A stretch of 64,000 nucleotides of DNA from CAZHHH01 sp052400685 (lineage in GTDB: Bacteria > Bacteroidota > Bacteroidia > Bacteroidales > Marinilabiliaceae): the NCBI GenBank assembly GCA_052400685.1, contig JBQTGJ010000016.1; one strand, 5' to 3'. Below the pieces are notes generated by a model, which was not told the DNA's origin, made no database searches, and was given only the letters and a program-made list of their open reading frames with translations. Below, in pieces: positions 27,067-35,103 of this stretch (the stretch's first letter is position 1; each line of letters opens with the position of its first letter). The translations under genes were made by a program, and so were the position numbers.

Positions 27067-29532
27067 ATGAGTACCACCGTAACTGCCCATCCACAATTGG
27101 AGCTGGCGCGACAATTCATCGAAAAGACCGGCAAAAATCTATTCTTAACCGGGAAAGCAGGTACAGGCAAAACCACCTTTCTTCGGAATTTGCAAGCCAC
27201 CTCACCCAAGCGCATGGTGGTTGTAGCGCCCACAGGAGTGGCTGCCATCAACGCCGGCGGTGTCACGATACACTCATTTTTTCAACTTCCTTTCGGGCCT
27301 CAGATACCCAATCATTATCTTCCCAAAGAACAACAACATGGCGAAAACACCTTTCGCTTTGGCCGTGAAAAGCTCAATATTATCAGAAGCCTCGACCTGC
27401 TGGTGATTGATGAAATAAGTATGGTACGTGCCGACCTGCTGGATGCCATTGACGGCGTGTTACGACGCTACCGTTACCGCTCCAAACCTTTTGGAGGCGT
27501 ACAGGTTCTTATGATTGGCGACTTGCAACAGCTGTCCCCCGTCGTGAAAGACAATGAATGGCAATTGCTTCAGGCTTATTATAAAGGACCATTTTTTTTT
27601 CAAAGTAAAGTGCTGGAACAATGCCCGGCTGAAACCATAGAACTGAAACACATCTTCCGCCAAACCGAGGAAACCTTCATCAACGTACTAAACGAAATCA
27701 GGGAAAATAAAATTTCGCAAACAACGATAGATATACTCCAAAGTCGTTACATCCCCAATTTTGAAGCGCCCAAAGGCTATATCACGCTAACCTCCCATAA
27801 CCGGCAAGCCGACCTCATCAATCAAAAAAAGCTGAAAGAGCTGCCATCGCCTTCGATGACGTTTAAAGCAACCATAGAAGACAATTTCCCGGAAATGATA
27901 TACCCCAACGATGCCCGCCTGGTGTTAAAAAAAGGCGCTCAGGTCATGTTCATCAAAAATGACGCATCGCGCGACAAACTCTTTTTTAACGGCAAAATTG
28001 GGATGGTTGAATCCATACAGAAGGAATCGGTAACCGTTCGTTGCGACGATCTGGACGACCCCATTGTGGTGACGCCGGCCGAGTGGATTAACTACAAATA
28101 CACGCTCAACCAATCTACCAATCAGATAGAAGAAACGCCGGTGGGAAAATTCATTCAGATACCGCTCAAAACCGCCTGGGCCATCACCATTCATAAAAGT
28201 CAGGGACTCACCTTCGAGCGGGCCATCATTGATTCAAACGCCGCATTTGCTCACGGACAGGTTTATGTGGCTCTTAGCCGCTGCCGGTCGCTGCAAGGAT
28301 TAGTACTCGCATCGCCGGTGAACCCCAACAGCATCATATCAAGTCATGAGGTAAACAGCTTTATTCATGACGCAGCAACCAATCCTCCCACAAAAGAAAA
28401 AATAAAATCGTTTCAGTTAGAATATGAACGCGAACTCATCATTGAACTATTCAACTTCGAACGATTCAGACAACTGCTGGGGCGGTTAAAAATGGAAATC
28501 GACAAAAATAAAACATCGGTATTGGGAGCCGGCTGCGAGCAACTCGCACAGCTGCTTCCGGCAATGGATGAAAAGATAATAGAGGTGGCCCAATCGTTTC
28601 ATCAACAGCTATTGCGCCTGTTAAACGAAAACCTGCCGGCCGAACAACACCGCCATTTACAGGAACGGATACAAAAAGGCTGCGCTTATTTTATGGCACA
28701 ATTTCAGGAACTCCTTCCTCTCAAAAACCGGGAACTGGAATTTGAAATAGAAAGCGATAATAAAGAAATACGCAAAACCATAACAAAACTGCTTGATTAC
28801 ATTGACAAGAGCTATCGCACGCACCGCGACACACTCACCATTTGTCAGAAAGGTTTTTCCACCAGTCAATACCTGGCAGCTAAATCAGAAAGCAACATCG
28901 ACAAAGCCGTTGCAAAAGCCAGAAGTAAATCCACGTCCACCTTCACCGCCTCTACGCGTCCTGACTTGTACTCGATACTACGCCAATGGCGCGACGCCCG
29001 GGCCGACGAACTCAACGTGGCTGTATATATGATTGTTTCCACTAAAACATTGGTTGCCCTGGCCGATAAAATGCCGTCGTCCTTCAAAGAATTGCTTACA
29101 ATAAAAGGCCTTGGCAAACGCAAAGTGGAACAGTTTGGGAAAGAACTGCTGGAACTCATACAGACCTACCGCATCGACCATAATATGGCACCCGAAGAGC
29201 TGGACTTCACACAGGCGCCTGAAAAAAAGAAAGAAATAAAAAAACCGACGGCCGAAATCACACTCGATCTGTTCAGAATGGGATTATCACCGGCAGAGAT
29301 AGCCCAAAAAAGAACGCTGGCGGTTTCGACCATCCAAAGCCATCTGGCTCAATGTATCGAAAAAGGTGATCTGGCCATAGAAAAAGTGCTCGACACCGAA
29401 AAAATAAAATCGGCCACACGGCTACTGGAAGGCCACAAGTTTAACTCCTTAACCGAGGCTAAAGAAATTGTGGGCGACCTCTTTTCATTCAGCGAACTTA
29501 AAATGATACTGGCGGCCATGAAACAAAACTAA
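27067..29532 (+). CDS. PIF1-like helicase with HRDC and C-terminal helix-turn-helix domains
   Basis: This 821-residue superfamily 1B helicase has the Walker A GKAGTGKTTF near residue 30, VAPTGVAAINAGGVTIHSFF (motif Ia of the PIF1 group), the Walker B LLVIDEIS near 115 and the C-terminal motif ITIHKSQGLTFERA followed by YVALSRC. After residue ~600 an HRDC domain (ADELNVAVYMIVSTKTL ... IKGLGKRKVEQFG) is followed by an HTH segment (GLSPAEIAQKRTLAVSTIQ). This arrangement is common in Bacteroidota and suggests unwinding of structured DNA such as stalled forks or G-quadruplexes. Confidence 0.88.
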   Translation: MSTTVTAHPQLELARQFIEKTGKNLFLTGKAGTGKTTFLRNLQATSPKRMVVVAPTGVAAINAGGVTIHSFFQLPFGPQIPNHYLPKEQQHGENTFRFGREKLNIIRSLDLLVIDEISMVRADLLDAIDGVLRRYRYRSKPFGGVQVLMIGDLQQLSPVVKDNEWQLLQAYYKGPFFFQSKVLEQCPAETIELKHIFRQTEETFINVLNEIRENKISQTTIDILQSRYIPNFEAPKGYITLTSHNRQADLINQKKLKELPSPSMTFKATIEDNFPEMIYPNDARLVLKKGAQVMFIKNDASRDKLFFNGKIGMVESIQKESVTVRCDDLDDPIVVTPAEWINYKYTLNQSTNQIEETPVGKFIQIPLKTAWAITIHKSQGLTFERAIIDSNAAFAHGQVYVALSRCRSLQGLVLASPVNPNSIISSHEVNSFIHDAATNPPTKEKIKSFQLEYERELIIELFNFERFRQLLGRLKMEIDKNKTSVLGAGCEQLAQLLPAMDEKIIEVAQSFHQQLLRLLNENLPAEQHRHLQERIQKGCAYFMAQFQELLPLKNRELEFEIESDNKEIRKTITKLLDYIDKSYRTHRDTLTICQKGFSTSQYLAAKSESNIDKAVAKARSKSTSTFTASTRPDLYSILRQWRDARADELNVAVYMIVSTKTLVALADKMPSSFKELLTIKGLGKRKVEQFGKELLELIQTYRIDHNMAPEELDFTQAPEKKKEIKKPTAEITLDLFRMGLSPAEIAQKRTLAVSTIQSHLAQCIEKGDLAIEKVLDTEKIKSATRLLEGHKFNSLTEAKEIVGDLFSFSELKMILAAMKQN

Positions 29533-29584
29533 AAATTACGACCACTGAAACGTGTTCATTAACAATAATACCAAACCATTAATA

Positions 29585-30370
29585 ATGTCCTCAAAAAAAA
29601 TCAATTTAGTTTATTTTTCGCCCACAGGCGGCACGCGTAAAATTGTTGAAACCATAGCCAAAGGATTAGCCATAACCCCCATCAACCTCATCGACCTCAC
29701 AAAAAACGAAGCCCCCAAAACGGTGATAGACAATGATAGTGTCACAATCATCGGGATGCCGGTATATGCAGGCCGGCTGCCTGAAGTGGCCGTTGAACGA
29801 CTACATCAACTAAGCAGCAAAGGCGGTTTTATTGTTCCCGTGGTAAGCTACGGCAATCGCGCCTATGAAGATGCGCTACTCGAATTACACGACCTGACCA
29901 CCGCAGCCGGATTCAAAACTCTGGCCGCCGGGGCTTTCGTGGCAGAGCACAGCTTTTCGACCAAAAGCTATCCCATAGCCACAGGCCGCCCCAACCAGGC
30001 AGACAAAGAGGCCGCCTTCAAATTTGGACAGTCAGTCGCCGGACTTCTTAAATCACCTGAAAGTCACACCGTACCAGCCATCCCGGGACACCGGCCTTAC
30101 AAACCACGTAAAGACAGCGCACCCCAGTCACCCGCGACAGATGCCGCCATTTGTACTTTATGCCGTCGGTGCGAAGAAGTGTGTCCCACAAACGCCATCA
30201 CCATAAACAGCACGGTAGAGACCAACAAAGACCTGTGTATTTGGTGTTGCGCCTGCATAAAAAGTTGTCCTGAAGACGCACGTACATTCAATACCCCGAC
30301 AATTCAGGAGGTCACCAACCGATTGTTTACCAACTGCCAGACACCGTTGAAGCCGGAAGTTTTTCTATAA
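29585..30370 (+). CDS. EFR1-type flavodoxin/4Fe-4S ferredoxin fusion
   Basis: This 261-residue cytoplasmic electron-transfer protein has an N-terminal flavodoxin-like fold with a phosphate loop (YFSPTGGTRKIVE). At the C-terminus there are two [4Fe-4S] motifs, CTLCRRCEEVCP and CIWCCACIKSCP. I start it at the ATG at 29585; an in-frame GTG 33 bp upstream adds residues that do not fit the family. The redox partner is unknown. It follows the PIF1-like helicase by about 50 bp. Confidence 0.85.
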   Translation: MSSKKINLVYFSPTGGTRKIVETIAKGLAITPINLIDLTKNEAPKTVIDNDSVTIIGMPVYAGRLPEVAVERLHQLSSKGGFIVPVVSYGNRAYEDALLELHDLTTAAGFKTLAAGAFVAEHSFSTKSYPIATGRPNQADKEAAFKFGQSVAGLLKSPESHTVPAIPGHRPYKPRKDSAPQSPATDAAICTLCRRCEEVCPTNAITINSTVETNKDLCIWCCACIKSCPEDARTFNTPTIQEVTNRLFTNCQTPLKPEVFL

Positions 30371-30521
30371 TTAGTGTTTGTTTATAAAGTCAACTACTTC
30401 GTTATGCTTGTCATAAAAACAGTCATTTACGAAAGGTAAACTCCTTGATTTTTATGACGTCGCGAGCCTCGTATTTGAACTTTATATTTCAAACACTTAG
30501 TTTTTGGACAGGCACTAATTA
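30370..30521 (+). repeat. Dispersed intergenic repeat, full-length copy
   Basis: It begins TTAGTGTTTGTTTATAAAGT and ends TTTTGGACAGGCACTAATTA. It is nearly identical in the interior to the copy at 17637 (ACAGTCATTTACGAAAG, GAACTTTATATTTCAAACAC). It is followed tail to tail by an inverted copy. Confidence 0.75.
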
Positions 30522-30540
30522 GTACCTGCAAAAAAACTCA

Positions 30541-30670
30541 AGTGCCTGATAAAAAATATTCAAATTTAAGGCTTGCAAAAGCCGACAAAATGTGAGTTTA
30601 CTCCCGTAAATAACCATTTTGGGGACAAGCATAACGCAACAGCCGGACTTTTCTTGCAAGCACTCATTCC
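30541..30670 (-). repeat. Dispersed intergenic repeat, inverted copy
   Basis: Read on the plus strand it is the complement of the family: CAAATTTAAGGCTTGC, TGTGAGTTTACTCCCGTAAA, TAACCATTTTGGGGACAAGC, ATAACGCAAC. Together with the copy at 30370 it forms a tail-to-tail pair. Confidence 0.65.
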
Positions 30671-30702
30671 TTTTTGAACGGTTCTGTCATTGAATTGTTA
30701 TA

Positions 30703-30850
30703 GGTAGTGTTTGTCTATGGACAGGCACCAGACTCGTTACGATTACTTTTAAAACGGCCATAAACATCAGTCAGCTCACCTTTTCAAGCTTCGTGAGCTT
30801 CAAAAAAGAGCTTCCTGATGTGTCGCAAAAGTTTTCGGGCAAACACTAAA
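30703..30850 (+). repeat. Dispersed intergenic repeat, divergent copy
   Basis: GTAGTGTTTGTCTATGG, ACTCGTTACGATTACTTTTA, AACGGCCATAAACATCAGTC, TTTCAAGCTTCGTGAGCTTC, ending GGGCAAACACTAAA. Its tail resembles the fragment at 32640. Confidence 0.55.
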
Positions 30851-30859
30851 ACCATTAGC

Positions 30860-31516
30860 ATGAATAGAAACACCGTAAAAAGAGCCGTTATAGCGGGCGC
30901 CACTGGTTTGGTAGGCAGCCATCTGCTTAAGCAACTGTTAAACGATCCCCGATATCTGGAGATTCATGTCCCGGGACGACGAGCACCAGCGCTCACCGAC
31001 CCGCGGATTATATTTCATCCCTGTGATTTCGCGACCTTTGAATCACTGCCCACCCAAGGCATTAACGAAGTGTATTGTGCCCTGGGTACCACAATAAAAA
31101 AAGCCGGCTCACAGGACAAATTCCGTGATATAGACTTCGATGCTGTTGTTAACCTGGCTCGTTGGGCCGCCGGTATCAAATGCAGTCACTTCATCGTGGT
31201 CAGCTCCATGGGTGCCAACCCGCGATCGGGGAATTTCTATCTGCGTACCAAAGGTCAGATGGAGCAGGTTTTGAAATCCTGCGGCCTGGAAAATCTCACC
31301 ATTATACGTCCATCTCTTCTTTTGGGCCACCGTCATGAATTCCGGCCGGGTGAAAAAATAAGTGAGTGGATTATGCGCCCCCTTCGTTATGTAATGTTTG
31401 GTCCCTTAAAAAAATATCGTCCCATAGAAGCCAGGCAAGTGGCTAAAGCCATGATAAACCTGGCTCAGATAAATATCGGCGATATCTTTATTGTGGAAAA
31501 CAACGATCTGACCTAA
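30860..31516 (+). CDS. NAD(P)-binding epimerase-like protein (atypical short-chain dehydrogenase)
   Basis: This 218-residue Rossmann-fold protein has the dinucleotide loop AGATGLVGSHLL near residue 11 and YLRTKGQME near 117, which supplies the Tyr/Lys pair of the extended SDR family. Overall it resembles the HTATIP2/Oxr-like group of NAD(P)H-binding proteins. The substrate is unknown. The ATG at 30860 is preferred; an in-frame ATG at 30818 would place the first 14 codons inside a dispersed repeat. Confidence 0.75.
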   Translation: MNRNTVKRAVIAGATGLVGSHLLKQLLNDPRYLEIHVPGRRAPALTDPRIIFHPCDFATFESLPTQGINEVYCALGTTIKKAGSQDKFRDIDFDAVVNLARWAAGIKCSHFIVVSSMGANPRSGNFYLRTKGQMEQVLKSCGLENLTIIRPSLLLGHRHEFRPGEKISEWIMRPLRYVMFGPLKKYRPIEARQVAKAMINLAQINIGDIFIVENNDLT

Positions 31517-31541
31517 GATAATAGCTAAAAAAATGACGTCA

Positions 31542-32636
31542 TTATTTCACCCATTTGTTTAACCAATCCGCATAATCATTCAGTATTTTGGCAGGGGCAT
31601 AAGTGTACCAGCCATAACCAGTACGACGTTCAAACCCCACTTCGGCCAGTGTGGATCGTTTAATACCATCGCGGTCACAAAAATAAGGCGTTTCCGTCTC
31701 TAAGTCGTAAAACCGTGCCCATACAGACGGCGCCTCCTGGTCATTGACAACCACACGGTCACGTTCCCCGTCTCTATTGGTCATCCATATTAACCGAACA
31801 CCTTCAATCCGGTGCTTTTCGAACCATGATACAGCGCCCTTAACAGCCGCAATAACATCCGGCGTAGGCGAGTCAATATCCATTAACAATTTTACAATAT
31901 CCGCCGATTCAGCGCCACTAAACGACGCCAACTCGTAAGCCCTCGCATTGGCAGGTTCAAAAGTATGCTCATCATGCTGAGCGCACCAAACCGTCGGCTC
32001 ACCATCCACCCTGATTTGCGTTTTCAGAATACACATTACCCCCTTTTCAAAGGCTGCCCGTGCATCCTGCCGTAATGAGGAATCTGATTTCAAGGCCCTG
32101 AAACAGGCTGAATCTTCATACAAATCACGCAATACCAACATAACATTCACCATGGCATTGTCATTATAAGTGATATGGGATGAATAATGATCGACACTTT
32201 TTAGCGGATAGAACTGTGGCCATCCGCCATTTTCATACTGAGCCGCCAGGATATAATTAATACCCTTAAAAAAGGCATCCCGAAGCCGTTGGTCAGGCTG
32301 ACAGGTATAAACCTTGGCCAAAAACCGCAACTCCATGGTTGTTGCCCCATTGTCGATGGTAGCTCCAACCTCGTTTCGCGTCGCCAGATACTTTGATTTA
32401 TCGGCTTGACTTAACGGTTGATGATAAGGTATATTCTTCGCCCATCCACCAACCTCCTTCTGACAAATCAAAACATTCTCAGCCACCTGCATCGCCTCGG
32501 CCGTAGCGTACCACGCATCAGGCATTCGCATTGAAACCTCTTTCCAGCTCTTTTGCAAATAACTACCATCCTGGCCTTTAACCTCACTCAGTAACGCTGT
32601 TAAAACCAGCATTACAACTAAATAACAACTTTTCAT
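31542..32636 (-). CDS. pelA: Secreted pectate lyase, polysaccharide lyase family 10
   Basis: This 364-residue protein has a signal peptide (residues 1-21, ending EVKGQ). It is a PL10 catalytic domain with characteristic segments GGWAKNIPY, GATIDNGATTMELRFLAK, ENGGWPQFYPL, YNDNAMVNVM and TVWCAQHD. Such lyases cleave polygalacturonate by beta-elimination, releasing unsaturated oligomers outside the cell. No other pectin genes are adjacent; the next cluster is a fucose-type operon, which could act on sugars of the same plant or algal polymers. Confidence 0.9.
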   Translation of the reverse strand: MKSCYLVVMLVLTALLSEVKGQDGSYLQKSWKEVSMRMPDAWYATAEAMQVAENVLICQKEVGGWAKNIPYHQPLSQADKSKYLATRNEVGATIDNGATTMELRFLAKVYTCQPDQRLRDAFFKGINYILAAQYENGGWPQFYPLKSVDHYSSHITYNDNAMVNVMLVLRDLYEDSACFRALKSDSSLRQDARAAFEKGVMCILKTQIRVDGEPTVWCAQHDEHTFEPANARAYELASFSGAESADIVKLLMDIDSPTPDVIAAVKGAVSWFEKHRIEGVRLIWMTNRDGERDRVVVNDQEAPSVWARFYDLETETPYFCDRDGIKRSTLAEVGFERRTGYGWYTYAPAKILNDYADWLNKWVK

Positions 32637-32639
32637 ACG

Positions 32640-32863
32640 TAAATAACTTTTTTTAAAGGTTCCAAAGCCTCACAATGAAGCTTTCTTATCACCCACTAAA
32701 AATTTCGGCCAAACACTAGAGTCTGTATATAAAGTCCAACTTCTGCGTTACGCTTGCTCTCAACATGGTCATTTACATCAGTAAACTCACATTTTTCGAG
32801 CTACGCAAGCCTTTAATCTGAACTTTACAGCTCAAACGCCCAACATTATGGACAGACACTAAA
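32640..32863 (+). repeat. Dispersed intergenic repeat: decayed tail fragment followed by a full-length copy
   Basis: 32640-32715 resembles the end of the copy at 30703 (CAAAGCCTCACAATGAAGC ... GGCCAAACACTAG). 32716-32863 is one of the best-preserved copies: AGAGTCTGTATATAAAGTCC, CTTCTGCGTTACGCTTGCTC, TTTTTCGAGCTACGCAAGCC, ending ATTATGGACAGACACTAAAT. Confidence 0.75.
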
Positions 32864-33002
32864 TATAATTCACGAAACCGATCACGAAAAGTACATAAAC
32901 ATAAAAACTAACAGGTAGAAATAATGATGCGAAACAGTAGAGATATTGTTATAGCACTAAAATATATTAAATTTATAACCCAATAACACTTTCGGGTTAA
33001 AT

Positions 33003-33034
33003 AAAAAAAAGCCTCCCACTTATGGTGGAGAGGC
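33003..33034 (-). terminator. Orphan intrinsic terminator on the minus strand
   Basis: Minus strand GCCTC-(bulged)-CCAC / GTGG-GAGGC followed by eight T. No minus-strand gene precedes it for 600 bp, and TATCTTTA, a -7-like box, lies at 33068-33061. A transcript of about 50 nt could therefore start and stop here. Confidence 0.65.
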
Positions 33035-33054
33035 AAACCAAAATGTTTTCAAGG
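33003..33054 (-). ncRNA. Candidate short RNA ending at the orphan terminator
   Basis: Inferred only from the -7-like TATCTTTA (33068-33061) and the strong terminator 30 bp further on. No known RNA family was recognised. Confidence 0.25.
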
Positions 33055-33271
33055 ACGAAATAAAGATACATATTAAAAACAATTCACCCCCATCCACACG
33101 ATCCTAAAAATGCATGACATTGTATCATCCAAAAAAACAACCGCAAAAACAGTTGATAATTACTACTTAATTTGGATCAAAACATCACGGTAAGACAAAA
33201 AATTAAAAACTCATAAAATCAAGTAATTAAAAAATATTTGTATTTTTACACACGTGTGAATTAATATAAAA

Positions 33272-33313
33272 ATGAAACGATCCATGGGAATTGATTCACA
33301 CACAGAAGTATGA
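33272..33313 (+). other. Micro-ORF 1 of the LacI leader
   Basis: Encodes MKRSMGIDSHTEV and a TGA stop. The pattern MKR(A/S)M...SHT is shared with the micro-ORFs at 33461 and 33551. No Shine-Dalgarno is visible, as is usual here. Confidence 0.35.
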
Positions 33314-33460
33314 TTATCCTGGCGAGTTCCATATGACCTTAAAAAACAAAATATAATCATATGAAACGAACATGAATTTTAGCATTCTAAAATACACACA
33401 GGAGAATGATTAAAATTCATCGAGAGTTCCATATGACCATTGAAAGATAAATTTAAACAT

Positions 33461-33502
33461 ATGAAACGAGCCATGAGAGTAAGCTCTCACACAGGTGAAT
33501 GA
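33461..33502 (+). other. Micro-ORF 2 of the LacI leader
   Basis: Encodes MKRAMRVSSHTGE and a TGA stop, the same length as micro-ORFs 1 and 3. The TGAGAG/CTCTCA hairpin lies inside it. Confidence 0.35.
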
Positions 33503-33550
33503 TTATTCCGGCGAGTTCCATATGGCAATTGAGAAACAAATTATAATCAT

Positions 33551-33592
33551 ATGAAACGAGCCATGATAGGGAACTCTCACACAGAGGGATGA
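33551..33592 (+). other. Micro-ORF 3 of the LacI leader
   Basis: Encodes MKRAMIGNSHTEG and a TGA stop. It ends 49 bp before the LacI start codon. The unit at 33361 has lost this frame (MKRT then stop). Confidence 0.35.
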
Positions 33593-33641
33593 TTAATTCC
33601 GGCGAGTTCCATATGACAACTGAAAAACAAATTATAATCAT

Positions 33642-34646
33642 ATGAAAGAACGTATTACCATAAAAGATATTGCAGTTGCGCTGAACATCCATCATTCAAC
33701 CGTTTCGCGCGCATTACGCAACGACAGCCGCGTACGGGAAAAAACAAAAAAACGCATTTTAGACTACGCCAACAAAAATGGTTACCAGATAAATATGAGT
33801 GCATTACATTTAAGAGGTAGTTTACGAAATGTAATTGCCATAATTGTGCCCAATATCAATCACAATTTCTTCTCCAACATAATCAGTTTAGTTACAAACA
33901 TGGCCGAATCGCAAGGTTATATTGTTTCTATATTTCAATCAAATGAAAGTTCAGATCAGGAAAGACAAATCATTGACACCATTATTCAACATGATATAGC
34001 AGGCGTAATTGCATCGGTTGCCATGGAAACGGACACCTCTGAACATTATCAGAAATTAGGAAAGTATCATATTCCCCTGGTCTTATTCGACCGCATCAGG
34101 GAGGATATTGAGGCATGCAAAGTAACAGTGAATAATGCAGAAATTGTATCCAGTGCCGTTGAATTGTTGGTAAAAAGAGGGTGCACAAAAATTGCACACA
34201 TAGGTGGGCCACAGCAAATCAACGTATTTAAGGAGAGACATAATGGCTATCTGAATGGGTTAGCCACATATCACCTCTCCTATAGAGAATCCATTCTACT
34301 GAATAAAAAGTTTGTACAAGAAGATGGTCAACATGCAGTAGAACAACTGTTCTTCGATAAAACAATCAGCCCGGATGCTTTAATTTGCGATTCCAATATT
34401 CTTTTAGTTGGCGTTTTAACGGAACTAAAAAAAAGGAAAAAAGACCTCCGCACGGCCATTCAGATTGCGGCCTTTAGCGACAGTCCCTTTATTAAAGCTT
34501 TCGCGCCTGACATCATCTGCATTGAACAACCGGAAGAATTGGTGGCTCAAAATTCCTTCAATCAATTAATGAAGCGAATTAAAAATGACGCCACTGTCGC
34601 AAACAACAAAATAACCATCTCAGCAAAAATTATATTAAACCAATAA
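33642..34646 (+). CDS. LacI-family transcriptional regulator
   Basis: This 334-residue protein has an N-terminal LacI helix-turn-helix (TIKDIAVALNIHHSTVSRAL at residues 6-25) and hinge (YQINMSALHLRG), followed by a periplasmic-binding-protein-like effector domain (VIAIIVPNINHNFFSNI onward). It heads a co-directional cluster with fucose mutarotase and permease genes (11 bp to the next gene), so the effector is probably L-fucose or a related sugar. The unusual tandem leader upstream suggests autoregulation or translational control. Confidence 0.88.
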   Translation: MKERITIKDIAVALNIHHSTVSRALRNDSRVREKTKKRILDYANKNGYQINMSALHLRGSLRNVIAIIVPNINHNFFSNIISLVTNMAESQGYIVSIFQSNESSDQERQIIDTIIQHDIAGVIASVAMETDTSEHYQKLGKYHIPLVLFDRIREDIEACKVTVNNAEIVSSAVELLVKRGCTKIAHIGGPQQINVFKERHNGYLNGLATYHLSYRESILLNKKFVQEDGQHAVEQLFFDKTISPDALICDSNILLVGVLTELKKRKKDLRTAIQIAAFSDSPFIKAFAPDIICIEQPEELVAQNSFNQLMKRIKNDATVANNKITISAKIILNQ

Positions 34647-34657
34647 ATAAAAACGGT

Positions 34658-35092
34658 ATGTTAAAAGGAATATCACCTATCATCAGTCCCAAATTATTGG
34701 AAGTTTTAGCCCGCATGGGGCATGGCGATGAAATCATTTTGGCCGATGCTCACTTCCCGGGTGAATCGTTCAACAATAATGTATTGCGAGCCGATGGTTT
34801 GCGCATCCCCGATTTACTGGAAGCCATATTACCACTATTCGAATTAGACAGTTATGTGCCGGCTCCCATCGCAATGATGGCCCCCGTTAAAGGCGACATT
34901 CTGGATCCGTCTGTTGAAGAAGCCTATTTAAAGGCAATACATAAAACCAATCCTGACATAGCCCCCATTGAGCGCATTGGTCGTTTTGATTTTTATGACA
35001 GAACGCGCCGTGCATTTGCCGTTGTTATCACCGGCGAAACAGTTAAATATGGTAATATTCTATTAAAAAAAGGGGTTACCCCCATTGGATAA
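34658..35092 (+). CDS. fucU: RbsD/FucU family sugar mutarotase, probably L-fucose mutarotase
   Basis: FucU interconverts the anomers of L-fucose. The 144-residue protein has the family landmarks ARMGHGDEIILADAHFP (catalytic His region), GLRIPDLLEAILPLF and the C-terminal YDRTRRAFAVVITGE. RbsD (ribose) is the close alternative, but the FucP-like permease directly downstream favours fucose. Spacing to both neighbours is about 11 bp. Confidence 0.82.
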   Translation: MLKGISPIISPKLLEVLARMGHGDEIILADAHFPGESFNNNVLRADGLRIPDLLEAILPLFELDSYVPAPIAMMAPVKGDILDPSVEEAYLKAIHKTNPDIAPIERIGRFDFYDRTRRAFAVVITGETVKYGNILLKKGVTPIG

Positions 35093-35103
35093 AACAACCA
35101 GCC

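Larger units (their letters stand above)
33272..33641 (+). repeat. Four tandem ~90-bp leader units upstream of the LacI gene
   Basis: Units run 33272-33360, 33361-33460, 33461-33550 and 33551-33641. Each starts ATGAAACGA and ends AATCAT or AAACAT, and each contains GAGTTCCATATGRC (starting 33324, 33424, 33513, 33604). The regulator's own start codon (33642, ATGAAAGAACG) sits exactly where a fifth unit would begin. GGCGAGTTCCATATG in one unit can pair with CATATGAAACGAGCC of the next (12 of 15 positions). CACACGTGTG, a perfect palindrome, lies at 33250-33259. Confidence 0.85.

Noticed and set aside
33272..33641. LacI leader units considered as a CRISPR-like array
   Set aside because: The whole unit is repeated without unique spacers, and period and content do not fit.
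33453..33695. Minus-strand frame of 80 residues with an internal duplication
   Set aside because: It reads the tandem LacI leader units backwards and overlaps the LacI start; the duplication is that of the DNA.
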